A DNA stretch of 64,000 nt from JAGVSR01 sp963778225 (GCA_963778225.1 CAVZTR010000013.1:148067-212066), one strand, 5' to 3'; shown: positions 33,834 through 43,886, numbered from the stretch's first letter. Translations and numbers: made by a program. The notes: generated by a model from the sequence alone, not told the origin.

Positions 33834-34993
33834 GGCGCGCCGCCCGTACCCTTACCGAATGCAATGCCCGTCAACGTCTGATTCAAGTGCATCGCGTTGA
33901 ATTGTTCGCCGTAAGTGTGGAAGCCAACGATCCTGTAACGCCGGTACATGTCTTCCATCTGATGGCGGATCTGCCGGTTTTCGGCATCGAGCCGGCGCAG
34001 CACACAATCAAACCCGATGACGAAGTCGATCCCGCCAATCTCCTGGCCGATCTCGTCGAGAGCTTCCTGCGTGGCACGCAACATGTCCTGAGGACGTGCT
34101 ACCGTGAACACGAGCCCCTCGTCGATGGCACAAAAGAACGAGAGCGAGCCGTCTTCGTTCATATTGCGGATAGAGCGGCAATAGTAATTGCCGCCGACTT
34201 TGACGACGAGCGGGTAGGCCGCGAAACTGAACGGACCGAGATCATCAGGCAGCAGGCCAATGGCCGACGCATACTCCAGCGCCGCCGGCTCGGCGTTCAA
34301 TTCCATGACGATGCGCCGTTCTGTGTCCGCCGCCGTCACGACGAGTTTGATCGGCGTCGGCTCGAAGTTCTGCGTTTTGAAGACCCGGAACGGCACGGCG
34401 GTCTCAACGAGGATCAGAACGGCGGCATCTGCCATCACCCGGCTTTCATTCACGACCACCGCGCCGCGAAACGTCAGCCCATCCCCGGCCGAGCCGCCGA
34501 TGAGAGGGACGTGCTCGATCGCCCAGTGAACGGCGGCGACCAGCGACTCCTCCGTATTGGAGGTCCCATCCACCAGGATCATCGCGAACGCGCTCATGCG
34601 CCGTTCGCCGTCGTCGCTCCGAAGCCGGCTTCTCAAGCGCCGCGCAAGTTCCGTCGCCCGCTCGACACCAAACTCGGACACGTTCTCGACCACACCCGCA
34701 TGCACCGTGAAGCCTGAGTGCGGAAAGGCGATCAACAACACGCCCTCGTCCACCATGCCGCCCGGCGTGATCGCCCCCGCCGTCGAACAGCCTGAAATTG
34801 GAGACCCCGGAAACGCGGCCGTCAACGCGGCGACGAGCGCCTCCGCGTCATAGTCTGCAGAAAAGTACGCGATGATGTGCTGGAACGTCCCCGGCCCAAG
34901 CCCAGCCTTCAGCTGCGCAACAACCTCAACGAGATTACCGCTGGCGCTCGACGCGCAACGCACGCCGCTCGTGCTCGCAACAGAGGATGCCAT
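33830..34993 (-). CDS. FIST-domain sensor protein (NosP-like)
   Basis: 387 residues from ATG 34993 (a TTG two codons upstream is also possible). FIST N domain: ISGCSTAGAITPGGMVDEGV and PLIGGSAGDG; FIST C domain ends in GFHTYGEQFNAMHLNQTLTG. FIST proteins are cytoplasmic ligand sensors; in the NosP subgroup they bind haem and nitric oxide and control a neighbouring kinase. The histidines in the C-terminal motif are candidate haem ligands by analogy, not shown here. Coupled to the kinase gene by a 4-base overlap. Confidence 0.85.
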   Translation of the reverse strand: MASSVASTSGVRCASSASGNLVEVVAQLKAGLGPGTFQHIIAYFSADYDAEALVAALTAAFPGSPISGCSTAGAITPGGMVDEGVLLIAFPHSGFTVHAGVVENVSEFGVERATELARRLRSRLRSDDGERRMSAFAMILVDGTSNTEESLVAAVHWAIEHVPLIGGSAGDGLTFRGAVVVNESRVMADAAVLILVETAVPFRVFKTQNFEPTPIKLVVTAADTERRIVMELNAEPAALEYASAIGLLPDDLGPFSFAAYPLVVKVGGNYYCRSIRNMNEDGSLSFFCAIDEGLVFTVARPQDMLRATQEALDEIGQEIGGIDFVIGFDCVLRRLDAENRQIRHQMEDMYRRYRIVGFHTYGEQFNAMHLNQTLTGIAFGKGTGGAP

Positions 34994-35119
34994 GGACAAA
35001 TCAGTCTCCCGGACGGGCCCGTTCTATCGGCAGGCCTTGTGGAGAGTGTTGCCACAGTCGCGCACCGGCCGCAAATGGCGGCCGGGCTTATGATTTCCGC
35101 ACCATGAGCGAAGATCGCC

Positions 35120-35503
35120 TCAGTCGAGTTTCACCCGCGACTGCTCGGGTTTGTGGCCAGGCATGGTCAGCGTCAGGACAATCGTCGTGCCCTTGCCCGC
35201 TGTGAACGGCCCCGTGCCCTTGAGAAGATTGCCCTCTGCCGGCGCCAGCGCTACCTCACTCTTCTTTCCGCCGGATAAGATCACCGCACTCGCCTTCGCA
35301 CCCACAGTCTCCTCCGGCGAGCCATCTTCGCCGGTCACGAACACCTCGAGCGTCCCATCCTTGGCGACAACTTCCAGCTTGTGGTGGCCATTCTCGACGA
35401 ATTTGCCACCATTCGAGCCGGTATCGTGCTTGTGGCCCTCGTGCGCTGCGGCAGGCGCGGCCATCAGCATGGCTGCAACCGCAATCATCGTCCATTTGGT
35501 CAT
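35120..35503 (-). CDS. Small periplasmic protein of metal efflux operon
   Basis: 127 residues with a signal peptide (MTKWTMIAVAAMLMAAPAAA) cut before HEGHKHDTG, a histidine-rich N-terminus likely to bind metal. The rest is beta-rich (LEVVAKDGTLEVFVTGEDG). The same kind of domain appears at the N-terminus of the adaptor at 38652-40310, which also begins with HEGH after its signal peptide. It ends the minus-strand efflux operon, 17 bases after the pump gene. Confidence 0.65.
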   Translation of the reverse strand: MTKWTMIAVAAMLMAAPAAAHEGHKHDTGSNGGKFVENGHHKLEVVAKDGTLEVFVTGEDGSPEETVGAKASAVILSGGKKSEVALAPAEGNLLKGTGPFTAGKGTTIVLTLTMPGHKPEQSRVKLD

Positions 35504-35520
35504 GTCAGTTCTCCCATTTT

Positions 35521-38500
35521 TCAGAAGGCATGGACTTCGCGCTGCTCGTCCTTTGCCACCAGCAGTCGCTCCAGTGGCTTGCGCCCAAACCGCAGGAACA
35601 GCGCCGGCGTGAGGAACGCATCGATCAGTGTCGCGGAAAAGAGCCCGCCGAAAATCGTCACCGCCACGGGATGGAGGATCTCCTTGCCCGGCTCATCTGC
35701 TCCGATCATCAGCGGCACAAGCGCAATTCCCGCCGACAGCGCCGTCATCAGGACAGGCCGCAATCGTTCGAGCGTCCCGCGCACGACCAGCGCCTTCCCG
35801 AATGTCTCGCCTTCGAACAGAGCGAGATTGATGTAGTGGCTGATCTTCAGGATCCCGTTGCGTGTCGCGATCCCCGCCAGCGTGATGAACCCGATCGCAC
35901 TCGCGACTGAGAACGACTGCCCCGCGATCCACAACGCCGCCACGCTGCCGATCAGCGCCAGCGGTACGTTGCCCATGATGATCAGTGCCAACACCGCCGA
36001 CTTGTACCGGCTATAAAGAACCGCGAAAATCAGCAGCAGCGACACCATCGAGAGCCACAGGATCAGCTGCGAGGCTTCCTCCTGCGCCTGGAACTGCCCT
36101 TCGAGACTCGTAAAATACCCCTGCGGCAGCTTCGTGTCCGCCAGCACGTCGCGAATATCATCAACGATGCGCGCCAGATCCGACCCATCCGAGTTGGCGA
36201 ACACGGCGATCCTCCGTCGCCCGTTCTCGCGCTGGATCTGGTTCGGCCCATCCGTCTCCACCACCTCCGCGATCGTCCTGAGCGGAATTCTCCCTGCAGG
36301 GCTCGCGATCAGCATGTCGCCAAGCGCACGTGTGCTGCGATCCTCATCCGCCAGCCGCAAGACCACGTCGAACCGCTTGGACTGGTCCACGATCTGCGAC
36401 ACCACGCGCCCGTTCGACAACGTCTCCAACACCGACGTCACATCATTCGGATTGAGCCCGTACCGCTTCGCCTTCTCGTAATCGACCCGCACCTGCAATT
36501 GCGGAATGCGCACCTGTTTCTCGGTCTGCAAGTCGGTGATGCCGGGAATACTGCGTATCCGCTCCTCGAACTGAGCTGCCAGCCCGCGCAGCGTATCCGT
36601 ATCGTCGCCATAGATCTTGAGCGCGATCTGCGCCCTCACGCCCGACAGCATATGATCGAGCCGATGTGCAATCGGCTGCCCGACACTCACACTCACCGGC
36701 AGCACCGACAGCCGCGACCTGAGATCGAGCAGCACCTCTTCGCGCCCGCGATCCGACGGCTTGAGATCGAGATCGAGTTCGCTCGTGTGCACGCCCTCCG
36801 CGTGCTCGTCGAGTTCCGCCCGCCCCGTCCGCCGCCCAACGGACTTCACCTCGGGAACCTGCGCCGCGATCTGCTCCGCCAGCCGCCCGATGCGATCCGA
36901 TTCCGCCAGGCTGATCCCCGGCTGCAACGTCACGCTGACGAGCACCGTCCCCTCGTTGAAGCTCGGCAGAAACGCGCGCGGCAACAGCAGTCCCGCTCCC
37001 AGCGCAGCCAGTACCGCCAACACCGGCAGCCCGAACACCGCGCGCGAATGCGCAAAGCTCCACTCCAGCCCGCGCTCCTGCCACCGCTTCAGGACCCGCA
37101 ACAATCGCGAATCCTGCTCCTCCAGATGCGCCATCCGCGGCAGCAGCCACACCGACAGCACCGGCGTCACCGTCATCGCCACCCCAAGGCTGGCCAGAAT
37201 GGAAACGATGAACGCGATCCCCAGCGGCGTGAACAGCCGCCCCTCGATGCCCGACAGCGCAAACAGCGGCAGGAACACCAAGACGATGATCGCCGTCGCA
37301 TAGAGGATACCCGACCGCACCTCGATCGAGGCATCCGCCACCACCTCCGACACGGCTCCGCCGGTCGCGCCCGCCCGATGCCCGCCACTGCCCCAGCCGT
37401 CGATAGATGTTTTCAACATCCACCACCGCATCATCGACCAGCGCCCCGATCGCAATCGCAAGCCCGCCCAAGGTCATCGTGTTGATGCCAAGGCCCATCA
37501 TCTGAAAAACCAGCACCGTCGCCAGCACCGACAGTGGGATCGCCACGATCGAGATCAGCGTCGTCTGCCAGTTGAGCAGGAAAATGAACAGCACCACCGC
37601 CACGATCACCAGCGCTTCCACCAGCACGCGCATCACATTCGCAATCGACGTCTCGATGAACGTCGCCTGACGGAACTGCACGTCCGTCACCGTCACACCG
37701 GCCGGCATCACGCGCTGCAAATCCGGCAGCAGCGCCTCGATCTCGCGCGTGATCTGCACCGTGTCCGCCCCCGGCTGCTTTTGCACCGCGAGGATCACCG
37801 CCGGCTTGCCGTTGAACCCCGCGTCGCCGCGCTTCGTCCGCGCCGCGAAATCCACCGTCGCCACCTGCGACAGCGAAATGACCGTCTCGTCCCGATAGGC
37901 AACGACGAGGTTGCGCAGATCCTCGATCCGCGTTGATCGCGCGATGTTGCGGATCAGGAACTCGCGCGCGTTGAGATCGACGAACCCGCCGCCCGTGTTC
38001 GAACCGAACTGCCGGATCGCCTTCTCGATATCCTCGATCGTCACGTCGAGCCCTGCCATCCGCAGCGGATCGGGCACGATGCGATACTGGCGCACCTCGC
38101 CCCCGATCGGGATCACCTGCGCCACGCCCGACACCGTCAGCAAACGCGGCCGCACCGTGAAATCCGCCGTCTCGCGCAGCAGCATCGGATCGGCCGTCGC
38201 GCTCGACATGGCGATCAGCATGATCTCCCCCATGATCGACGAGATCGGCCCCATCTGCGACGCCACGTCCGCCGGCAGCTGATCGCGCACGAGTTGCAAC
38301 CGTTCCGACACCTGCTGCCGCGCCCGATAGATGTCCGTGTCCCAGCCGAATTCGATCGTCACCACCGAGAGCCCGGCGCCCGAGACAGAGCGCACGCGCT
38401 CCACCCCCGGCATTCCGTTCATGGCCGTCTCCAGCGGAAACGTCACGAGTTGCTCCACCTCTTCCGGCGCCAGCCCGTGCGCCTCAGACATCAGCGTCAC

Positions 38501-38638
38501 GGTCGGCCGGTTGAGATCGGGAAACACGTCCACCGGCAGCTGCTGCAACGTCATCAGCCCGTAGGCCATGAGCACAAGCCCGCCGAGAAAAACGAACAGC
38601 CTGTTGGCGAGGCTGGCGCGAACGATGGCGTTGAACAT
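35521..38638 (-). pseudogene. HME-type RND metal efflux pump (CzcA/CusA family), frameshifted
   Basis: Inner-membrane proton-driven pump of about 1,040 residues. The first frame starts at 38638 (MFNAIVRASLANRLFVFLGG) and gives the porter and TM1-4 part including AIGALVDDAVVDVENIYRRL; the second carries SEVVADASIEVRSGILYATA onward to 35521. The switch lies between 37370 and 37405 and one extra base would explain it. The TM4 signature with DD...D-VEN differs from the Cu/Ag class at 60480-63633 and points to a divalent-cation (HME3b-like) pump. Between its adaptor gene and a small periplasmic metal-binding protein. Confidence 0.8.
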
Positions 38639-38651
38639 GGCGCAGCGCCTC

Positions 38652-40310
38652 TCAGCGAATTTGGTTGATGAGTTCGGCCCCGCGCGTCACCACGCGGTCG
38701 CCCGAATTGAGGCCCGCCGTGATGAGCACGCGCGCCCCGTCGAGCGGCCGTGATGTCACCAACACCGGCTTGAACTGCTGCGGGCTCGTCTTCACCCAAA
38801 CCTGCGGCAGACCATTCACCCCGCGCACCACCGCATCCTCGGCGAGAATGATGCCCGTATCGTTCGCCGATCGCTGCGCGACCACCGTAACCGAAGCGCC
38901 GGCCGCCAGCCCCGTGTGCGGTTCCGTCAGCCGGAACAAGAGCGACTGCGACTGCTGCCGCAGCGTCGGCGATCGTCCGATGTACGCGAGCGACAGCGTA
39001 TGCCCGTCCGCGTCGTACGCGACGCCGCCTGCGATATCATCGTCGCCGTGGATGTCCGCGCCCGCGGCCTCCACCCAGAGCCGATCGGGATCGAGGATCT
39101 CGAACAGCGTGTCGCGCCCGCTCACCACCTGGCCTGCCCGCACGTTGGCCACCGAGATCACACCACTGACCGGCGCTTTGAGTTCGAATTTTTCGATATC
39201 CTTCTCCTCGAGAACGCGGCGCTGCTCGCGCAGAGCCTCGAGTTCGGCTCGCGTATCTTCGATGTCGCTTTGCGCCACCACAGTCGAGATGCGCGAAAGA
39301 CGCGACAGCTTCTGCTCGGCAACCTTCAGCTTGCCTGCCACTTCGGCCCGCAACTGCTGCATCGTTCCCAGATCGGCAACGGGGATCGTCGGCGATAACC
39401 GTGCGAGAACCTGGCCCGCCTGCACTCGTTGACCCACATACGGCAGGCCGTGGTCGCCAAGCTCCACGAGGCCGTCCATGGGCGCCTGCACGCGGCCAAA
39501 CGCCGATGGATCCGCAATAACAGTTCCAATGGCTTCGAATGTGCGCGGCGCCGTCTCCTCTCGCACCGGCTTCGTTCGCACTTCCAAAAGTCGCTGCGTC
39601 GCCTTGGGAACGAATACGCTCCCATCGGGCTGTCGCCGCGGAACGTTTCCCATGGCCATCGCGGCCGCCGGCGTTTCCTCCGCATGATCGTGTCCTTCAT
39701 GCGCCTCTGCCGGAGGCGTTATCGCGAACACGAGCGCACCGGCCACAAACAGCAAGGCGGTTGTCCCGCGTGACGCAGGCCGCAAGATCAGCGCGACGAC
39801 GAGTCCGGCAATTACTCCTCCGGCGATCAGCAGCCATGATACCGGCTGCGCCAGCAGTTCCATGAGAGAGTGCTGCTCGGCAGAGGCCGAAACGGGTTGC
39901 GAAACCTGCAACACACCATTCAAAAGATCGGCCTCCTCACCCGCCATCACCGTGAACACCAGCGGCTTGGCGCCCGGCTCATCGAGCCACGTCGCTTCGG
40001 CTTCATACGTGCCCGCCCCGATCGGCTTGGCCGCCACCGGCGGCTTGCCGTCGGTCGTAATCTCGATGGTCGCACCGTCCACCGGCACATTCGTATCGGC
40101 CCGGTCGAGGTAGATGGTGAGTTCGTGCCCGCGCGCCGTCGCCACGAGTTCGAACACGGATCCGCTGCTCTCGATCTGCGGCCCTGTCGATGGCATGATC
40201 GCAATCGGCGCCGCCTCGTCGGCGTGAATGTGCCCTTCATGCGCGGCCGCCGGCCACGCCGCAGCCAGCGCAAGAAACGCTGCAAGGAGAGAGTGCGATA
40301 GGAGTTTCAT
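38652..40310 (-). CDS. RND efflux adaptor with N-terminal membrane-anchored extension
   Basis: 552 residues, much longer than a usual CzcB/CusB adaptor. Signal peptide then HEGHIHADE, a beta-rich domain (about 45-140) similar in style to the protein at 35120, two membrane helices (WLLIAGGVIAGLVVALIL and ALLFVAGALVFAI), a second HEGHDHAEE stretch, then the adaptor proper: barrel-sandwich half motifs (VQAPMDGLVE, LKAPVSGVISVANVRAGQVV) flanking a coiled-coil hairpin. It starts the pump operon; 13 bases separate it from the pump. The fusion looks like two proteins joined in one reading frame. Confidence 0.8.
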   Translation of the reverse strand: MKLLSHSLLAAFLALAAAWPAAAHEGHIHADEAAPIAIMPSTGPQIESSGSVFELVATARGHELTIYLDRADTNVPVDGATIEITTDGKPPVAAKPIGAGTYEAEATWLDEPGAKPLVFTVMAGEEADLLNGVLQVSQPVSASAEQHSLMELLAQPVSWLLIAGGVIAGLVVALILRPASRGTTALLFVAGALVFAITPPAEAHEGHDHAEETPAAAMAMGNVPRRQPDGSVFVPKATQRLLEVRTKPVREETAPRTFEAIGTVIADPSAFGRVQAPMDGLVELGDHGLPYVGQRVQAGQVLARLSPTIPVADLGTMQQLRAEVAGKLKVAEQKLSRLSRISTVVAQSDIEDTRAELEALREQRRVLEEKDIEKFELKAPVSGVISVANVRAGQVVSGRDTLFEILDPDRLWVEAAGADIHGDDDIAGGVAYDADGHTLSLAYIGRSPTLRQQSQSLLFRLTEPHTGLAAGASVTVVAQRSANDTGIILAEDAVVRGVNGLPQVWVKTSPQQFKPVLVTSRPLDGARVLITAGLNSGDRVVTRGAELINQIR

Positions 40311-40416
40311 GGTCTTGCCGTGCCTCAGCGCAAATGGAAGTTTTGCAGCATGGCCGCAGATGCGTGTGAACGCCTCCGGTGGACGGCTTCATGAGCCGTG
40401 CTCCATGCCGTGAACG

Positions 40417-40451
40417 GCGCAGGCAATAATCGAAAGGATATCTGCCTGCGC
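40417..40451 (-). terminator. Hairpin after His-rich gene
   Basis: GCGCAGGCA (40417-40425) and TGCCTGCGC (40443-40451) are exact inverted repeats with a 17-base loop, beginning one base after the stop of the histidine-rich gene at 40453. No T-run, so it may be a weak terminator or an mRNA-stabilising stem before the adaptor gene. A second small stem, ACGGCT/AGCCGT, is at 40383-40399. Confidence 0.4.
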
Positions 40452-40452
40452 G

Positions 40453-40878
40453 TTAGACGGCGGCGCGCGGCGGCCTCAGCAGCGGGTGCGTCATGCGACC
40501 GGACGGAAGATCGTCGAACGACCACGCCATCTTTGATGCAGCTCTGGACGGCTGCGGCGCGCGGATGTCTGCCGCAACCAATGCGGACACGCAGCAGGAT
40601 GCATGTGCGTGAAAGCACCCGTGCTGTGGGTGATCGCACTTGCCCGATCCGCCATCGGGGGCTTGGTCAAGAACGGTCGCGTGACCATGATCGTGCGCGT
40701 GTTCAAGATCGTGAGAGTCACCGGCATGCGGCTGGTGCCCCGCATGGCCGTGATGGAGGGCCGTCTCGCCATCTTGATGGGCATGCGGCGTTGAGGCAGC
40801 AGCCGACAGTGCCGTCCCGGCGGTGAAGAGCACCACGGTCACGAGAGCCACGATCTGCCGGATAAGAGCCAACCTCAT
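40453..40878 (-). CDS. Histidine-rich secreted metal-binding protein
   Basis: 141 residues with a signal peptide (LIRQIVALVTVVLFTAG) and a mature region extraordinarily rich in histidine (HHGHAGHQPHAGDSH, HAHDHGH), followed by cysteine-histidine clusters CDHPQHGCFHAHASCC. Such proteins buffer or sense metals in the periplasm. It is the first gene of the minus-strand efflux cluster. The precise metal is unknown; the motif composition fits Ni, Zn, Co or Cu. Confidence 0.6.
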   Translation of the reverse strand: MRLALIRQIVALVTVVLFTAGTALSAAASTPHAHQDGETALHHGHAGHQPHAGDSHDLEHAHDHGHATVLDQAPDGGSGKCDHPQHGCFHAHASCCVSALVAADIRAPQPSRAASKMAWSFDDLPSGRMTHPLLRPPRAAV

Positions 40879-41048
40879 GTCTCTTTATCCTTTGTTCCGG
40901 CGAAGCGCGTCAAGCGATTGCATCGAAGTCCCCTCGTTGCGGGAAGTTAACAAAGACGCGCCGCAAACCAGCCGCTGGAACGTCTTCTTAAGAACCAACG
41001 GCTAGGCTCCAGTCACCTAGATTGGTCGCCTGTTGTGAGTTGCGTCTC

Positions 41049-41471
41049 ATGCGTCTCTATCCCCTCGCGTGCACAGTTGTTTTTGCCGGCTTTGTGACTG
41101 GCGCCACCGCCATCAATGCCCATGAACCGGAAGAGAATGCTCAGCACTATTGCAAGCTCTTCTCGAAGGTTCGCGACAACCTCTCGGCCAAGTTCGGCAG
41201 CAACGTCGACCCGCTGACCCGCTTCTCCGGCATCGAGGTCATTTGCGATCATAAGGCAATGGTGTTCCGCCAGGACGTCAGCCTGAGGAGCAGCGACATC
41301 GACCGGGATTGGGTTGCTCGTCGCACCCGGCATTGGTCCAAGACCTACTGCGGCCGCCACGCCGCCTTCGCCGGCGCCATCCGCAACGGCTGGACGATTT
41401 CCACCGTCCTCTCCCTCGCCGATGGCCAGGTCGTGCGCATCGACGCCGCCTGTCACGACGCCGAAGTCTGA
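41049..41471 (+). CDS. Hypothetical secreted protein
   Basis: 140 residues from ATG 41049 with a signal peptide (MRLYPLACTVVFAGFVTGAT) and mature part starting near HEPEENAQHYC. Four cysteines, including YCKLF, VICDH, TYCGRH and AACHD, could form two disulfides. No family recognised. Its 3' end overlaps the convergent LysR gene by 19 bases. An upstream GTG in frame is possible but places extra residues before the signal peptide. Confidence 0.5.
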   Translation: MRLYPLACTVVFAGFVTGATAINAHEPEENAQHYCKLFSKVRDNLSAKFGSNVDPLTRFSGIEVICDHKAMVFRQDVSLRSSDIDRDWVARRTRHWSKTYCGRHAAFAGAIRNGWTISTVLSLADGQVVRIDAACHDAEV

Positions 41472-42376
41472 GCAAAACGGTCCCACTCGGGAACGCCACC
41501 AAACCGCTGCGCCAGAAAATCGATAAAGACCCGCGTCTTCACTGCAAGATATCTGTTGGGTGCATATAGCGCGTAAATGCCCAATGGCGGCGGCGCATGC
41601 TCCACCATGACCAGACGCAAACGTCCCTCCGCCAGGTCTGGCCCAATCAGGAATGTCGGGAGATTGATCAGCCCGTGTCCGGCGAGCGCCGCCGCACGCA
41701 AAACGTCCCCGTTGTTCGAACACACGCGCGAATTGACCGGCGTGCTGATGATCTCGCCGCCGCTCTGCACCTGCCACTTCGCGAGCGTCGAGGTGTGGCC
41801 ATAGACGAGACAACGATGTTGCAAAAGATCGGCCGGCGTGGCGGGCGTTCCGTGCTGTTGCAGGTATTCGGGTGACGCCGCGATCACAATCCGCGCTGCT
41901 GCCAGTTTGCGCGCGATCAGACTGGAATCATTCAGTGCCGCGATCCGGATCGTTACGTCCACGCCCTCCTCGATCGGATCGATGAAACGGTCGGTGAGCG
42001 TGAGTTCGATCCTGAGATCGGGATAGGCGACCATGAAGTCAGCAATGGCGCGGCCTAGATAGAGAGCGCCGAACGACATCGGCGCATTGATCCGCAAAAG
42101 ACCCTTCGGCTCGTGCTGGAGCCGCGAGATTTGCAACTCCGTCTCTTCGATACGCGACAGGACGTCCAGACAGCGTTCGTAATAGGCAAGCCCCGCCTCG
42201 GTCGGGCCGACACGGCGCGTCGTCCGATCAAGCAGTCGCGCGCCCAGATGATGTTCCAACTCCATCACCGCCTTGCTCACGGCCGATCGGGTCAGGCCCA
42301 GCGCCCGGGCAGCTTCCGCGTAGCTTCCCAGCGCCACGACCTTGGCGAATGCATTCATCGCCTCGAGCTTGTCCAT
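41453..42376 (-). CDS. LysR-family transcriptional regulator
   Basis: 307 residues. N-terminal winged helix-turn-helix (MDKLEAMNAFAKVV, EAARALGLTRSAVSKAVMEL, LLDRTTRRVGPTEAGLAYY) and a C-terminal LysR substrate-binding domain. Start set at ATG 42376: the same frame stays open for 300 codons more, but that part only mirrors the pirin gene on the other strand. Divergent from pirin-doxX with 120 bases between; it probably controls them and itself. Confidence 0.9.
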   Translation of the reverse strand: MDKLEAMNAFAKVVALGSYAEAARALGLTRSAVSKAVMELEHHLGARLLDRTTRRVGPTEAGLAYYERCLDVLSRIEETELQISRLQHEPKGLLRINAPMSFGALYLGRAIADFMVAYPDLRIELTLTDRFIDPIEEGVDVTIRIAALNDSSLIARKLAAARIVIAASPEYLQQHGTPATPADLLQHRCLVYGHTSTLAKWQVQSGGEIISTPVNSRVCSNNGDVLRAAALAGHGLINLPTFLIGPDLAEGRLRLVMVEHAPPPLGIYALYAPNRYLAVKTRVFIDFLAQRFGGVPEWDRFAQTSAS

Positions 42377-42384
42377 CCGATTGT

Positions 42385-42397
42385 ATCCATAATGGAT
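42385..42397. promoter_or_regulatory. Candidate LysR operator palindrome
   Basis: ATCCAT-A-ATGGAT, a perfect 6+1+6 inverted repeat 9 bases before the LysR start codon and 100 bases before pirin. T-N11-A patterns typical of LysR sites can be drawn across it. GTGGATCAATAATAG follows and may hold -10-like sequence for either gene. Confidence 0.4.
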
Positions 42398-42496
42398 GCA
42401 GTGTGGATCAATAATAGAGGATTGGTGCGCAACCGTCTCGCACCTATCTTGACCCACATCAGGGCTTCGACGAGGCCCGAACTCAGGAGGTTTCCC

Positions 42497-43234
42497 ATGA
42501 CCACCGCAATCGCATCCCCGGCCACCTCGACCGGCATTACAATCCGCCGCTCCGCCGATCGCGGCCGCGCCAACTTCGGCTGGCTCGACAGCCGCCACAC
42601 CTTCTCTTTCGGCAACTACTACGACCACAACCACATGGGCTTTGGCCCTCTGCGCGTCATTAACCAAGATGTGGTCGCCGGCGGCGGCGGCTTCCCCGCG
42701 CATCCCCACGCCGACATGGAGATTGTCTCCTACGTCCTCGAAGGCGCCCTCGAACATAAAGACAGCCTCGGCACCGGCTCCACCATCCGCCCTGGAGATG
42801 TGCAGCGCATGTCCGCCGGCACCGGCATTCGGCACAGCGAGTTCAACGCCTCGCGCACCGATCCCGTCCACTTCCTGCAGATCTGGATCCTGCCGGAGCG
42901 GAAGGGCTTGGCGCCCGGCTATGAGCAGAAGTCGTTCTCGCAGGCCGATAAGCGCAACATCCTGCGTCTCATCGGCTCCCGCGACGGACGCGACGGATCG
43001 GTCACGATCCATCAGGACGTGGATCTCTACACGACAGCGCTCGAAGCCGGCGAGACCGTGACCCACACCTTGCGTCGCGGACGCGTCGCCTGGGTGCAAG
43101 TCGCGCGCGGCTCTATCGATTTGAACGGCAATCACCTCGAAGCCGGAGACGGCGCCGCGATCGAAGGTCTGTCCAATCTCGCAATCACAAGCACCGCGTC
43201 GTCGGAAGTTCTCGTCTTCGACATGACCCCGTAA
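42497..43234 (+). CDS. Pirin family protein (YhaK/YhhW-like)
   Basis: 245-residue bicupin. The N-terminal cupin has the metal ligands in GFPAHPHADMEIVSYVLEG and TGIRHSEFN; the mid-region LQIWILPERKGLAPGYEQ is typical for pirins. Some relatives have quercetinase activity or act in redox sensing. AGGAGG at 42485-42490 gives a strong ribosome site for ATG 42497. Followed by a DoxX gene and divergent from a LysR regulator, a common combination in proteobacteria. Confidence 0.92.
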   Translation: MTTAIASPATSTGITIRRSADRGRANFGWLDSRHTFSFGNYYDHNHMGFGPLRVINQDVVAGGGGFPAHPHADMEIVSYVLEGALEHKDSLGTGSTIRPGDVQRMSAGTGIRHSEFNASRTDPVHFLQIWILPERKGLAPGYEQKSFSQADKRNILRLIGSRDGRDGSVTIHQDVDLYTTALEAGETVTHTLRRGRVAWVQVARGSIDLNGNHLEAGDGAAIEGLSNLAITSTASSEVLVFDMTP

Positions 43235-43270
43235 TTCCAGGATCGAAATCATAACTTGAAAGGACATGCC

Positions 43271-43741
43271 ATGAGCACCGCCACCACTCACGCCGCCATC
43301 ACGATCGATCGCTCGACGACGTCAGCTTCGGCCGACGCTATCGGCTGGCTCATCGTCCGTGTCGCTGCCGGCCTTACTCTAATTCCGCACGGCGCCCAGA
43401 AGCTTTTCGGGCTGTTCGGCGGCGCGGGCCTCGACGGAACAGCCCAGTTTTTCGAGGCAAACCTCGGACTTACGCCTGGACTGCTCTTTGCGGCTCTTGC
43501 CGGCGGGACGGAATTTTTCGGCGGCCTCTTCCTCGCGCTCGGCCTCATGACACGTTTATCGGCTCTGGCCGTGTGTGTGCTGATGGCCTACGCCGCTTTC
43601 GCCGTCCATCTCGGCAACGGCTTCTTCTGGACGGCCGGCGGCCTCGAATATCCACTTCTCTGGGGGCTCGTCGCGCTCGGCTTCGTGATCCGCGGCGGCG
43701 GCGCTTACTCCGTCGACCAAGCCATCGGATGGAAGTGGTAA
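43271..43741 (+). CDS. DoxX-family membrane protein
   Basis: 156 residues, four predicted membrane helices. Family features are LTLIPHGAQKLFGLFGG in helix 1 and EFFGGLFLALGLMTRLSAL. DoxX-like proteins accompany oxidoreductases and redox-stress genes; here the partner is pirin, 36 bases upstream. ATG 43271 follows GAAAGGA. Confidence 0.88.
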   Translation: MSTATTHAAITIDRSTTSASADAIGWLIVRVAAGLTLIPHGAQKLFGLFGGAGLDGTAQFFEANLGLTPGLLFAALAGGTEFFGGLFLALGLMTRLSALAVCVLMAYAAFAVHLGNGFFWTAGGLEYPLLWGLVALGFVIRGGGAYSVDQAIGWKW

Positions 43742-43886
43742 GTTTCACGTTTTGGATGGCCGCGGAGACGATCCCGCGGCCATCTGCCTTCACACGCTGT
43801 GGAGAATATGAATTCCGACCTACGCAGTTGCAGACTCCAGCTTGCGCATTGACTACCGTCACATCGTCGCAAGGTAGGGGAATGCC

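Noticed and set aside
36499..37485. 328-codon open frame on the plus strand
   Set aside because: Antisense to the RND pump; low-complexity Arg/Gln/His content.
42377..43291. N-terminal 305-codon extension of the LysR frame
   Set aside because: Mirrors pirin on the opposite strand; LysR homology starts at 42376.
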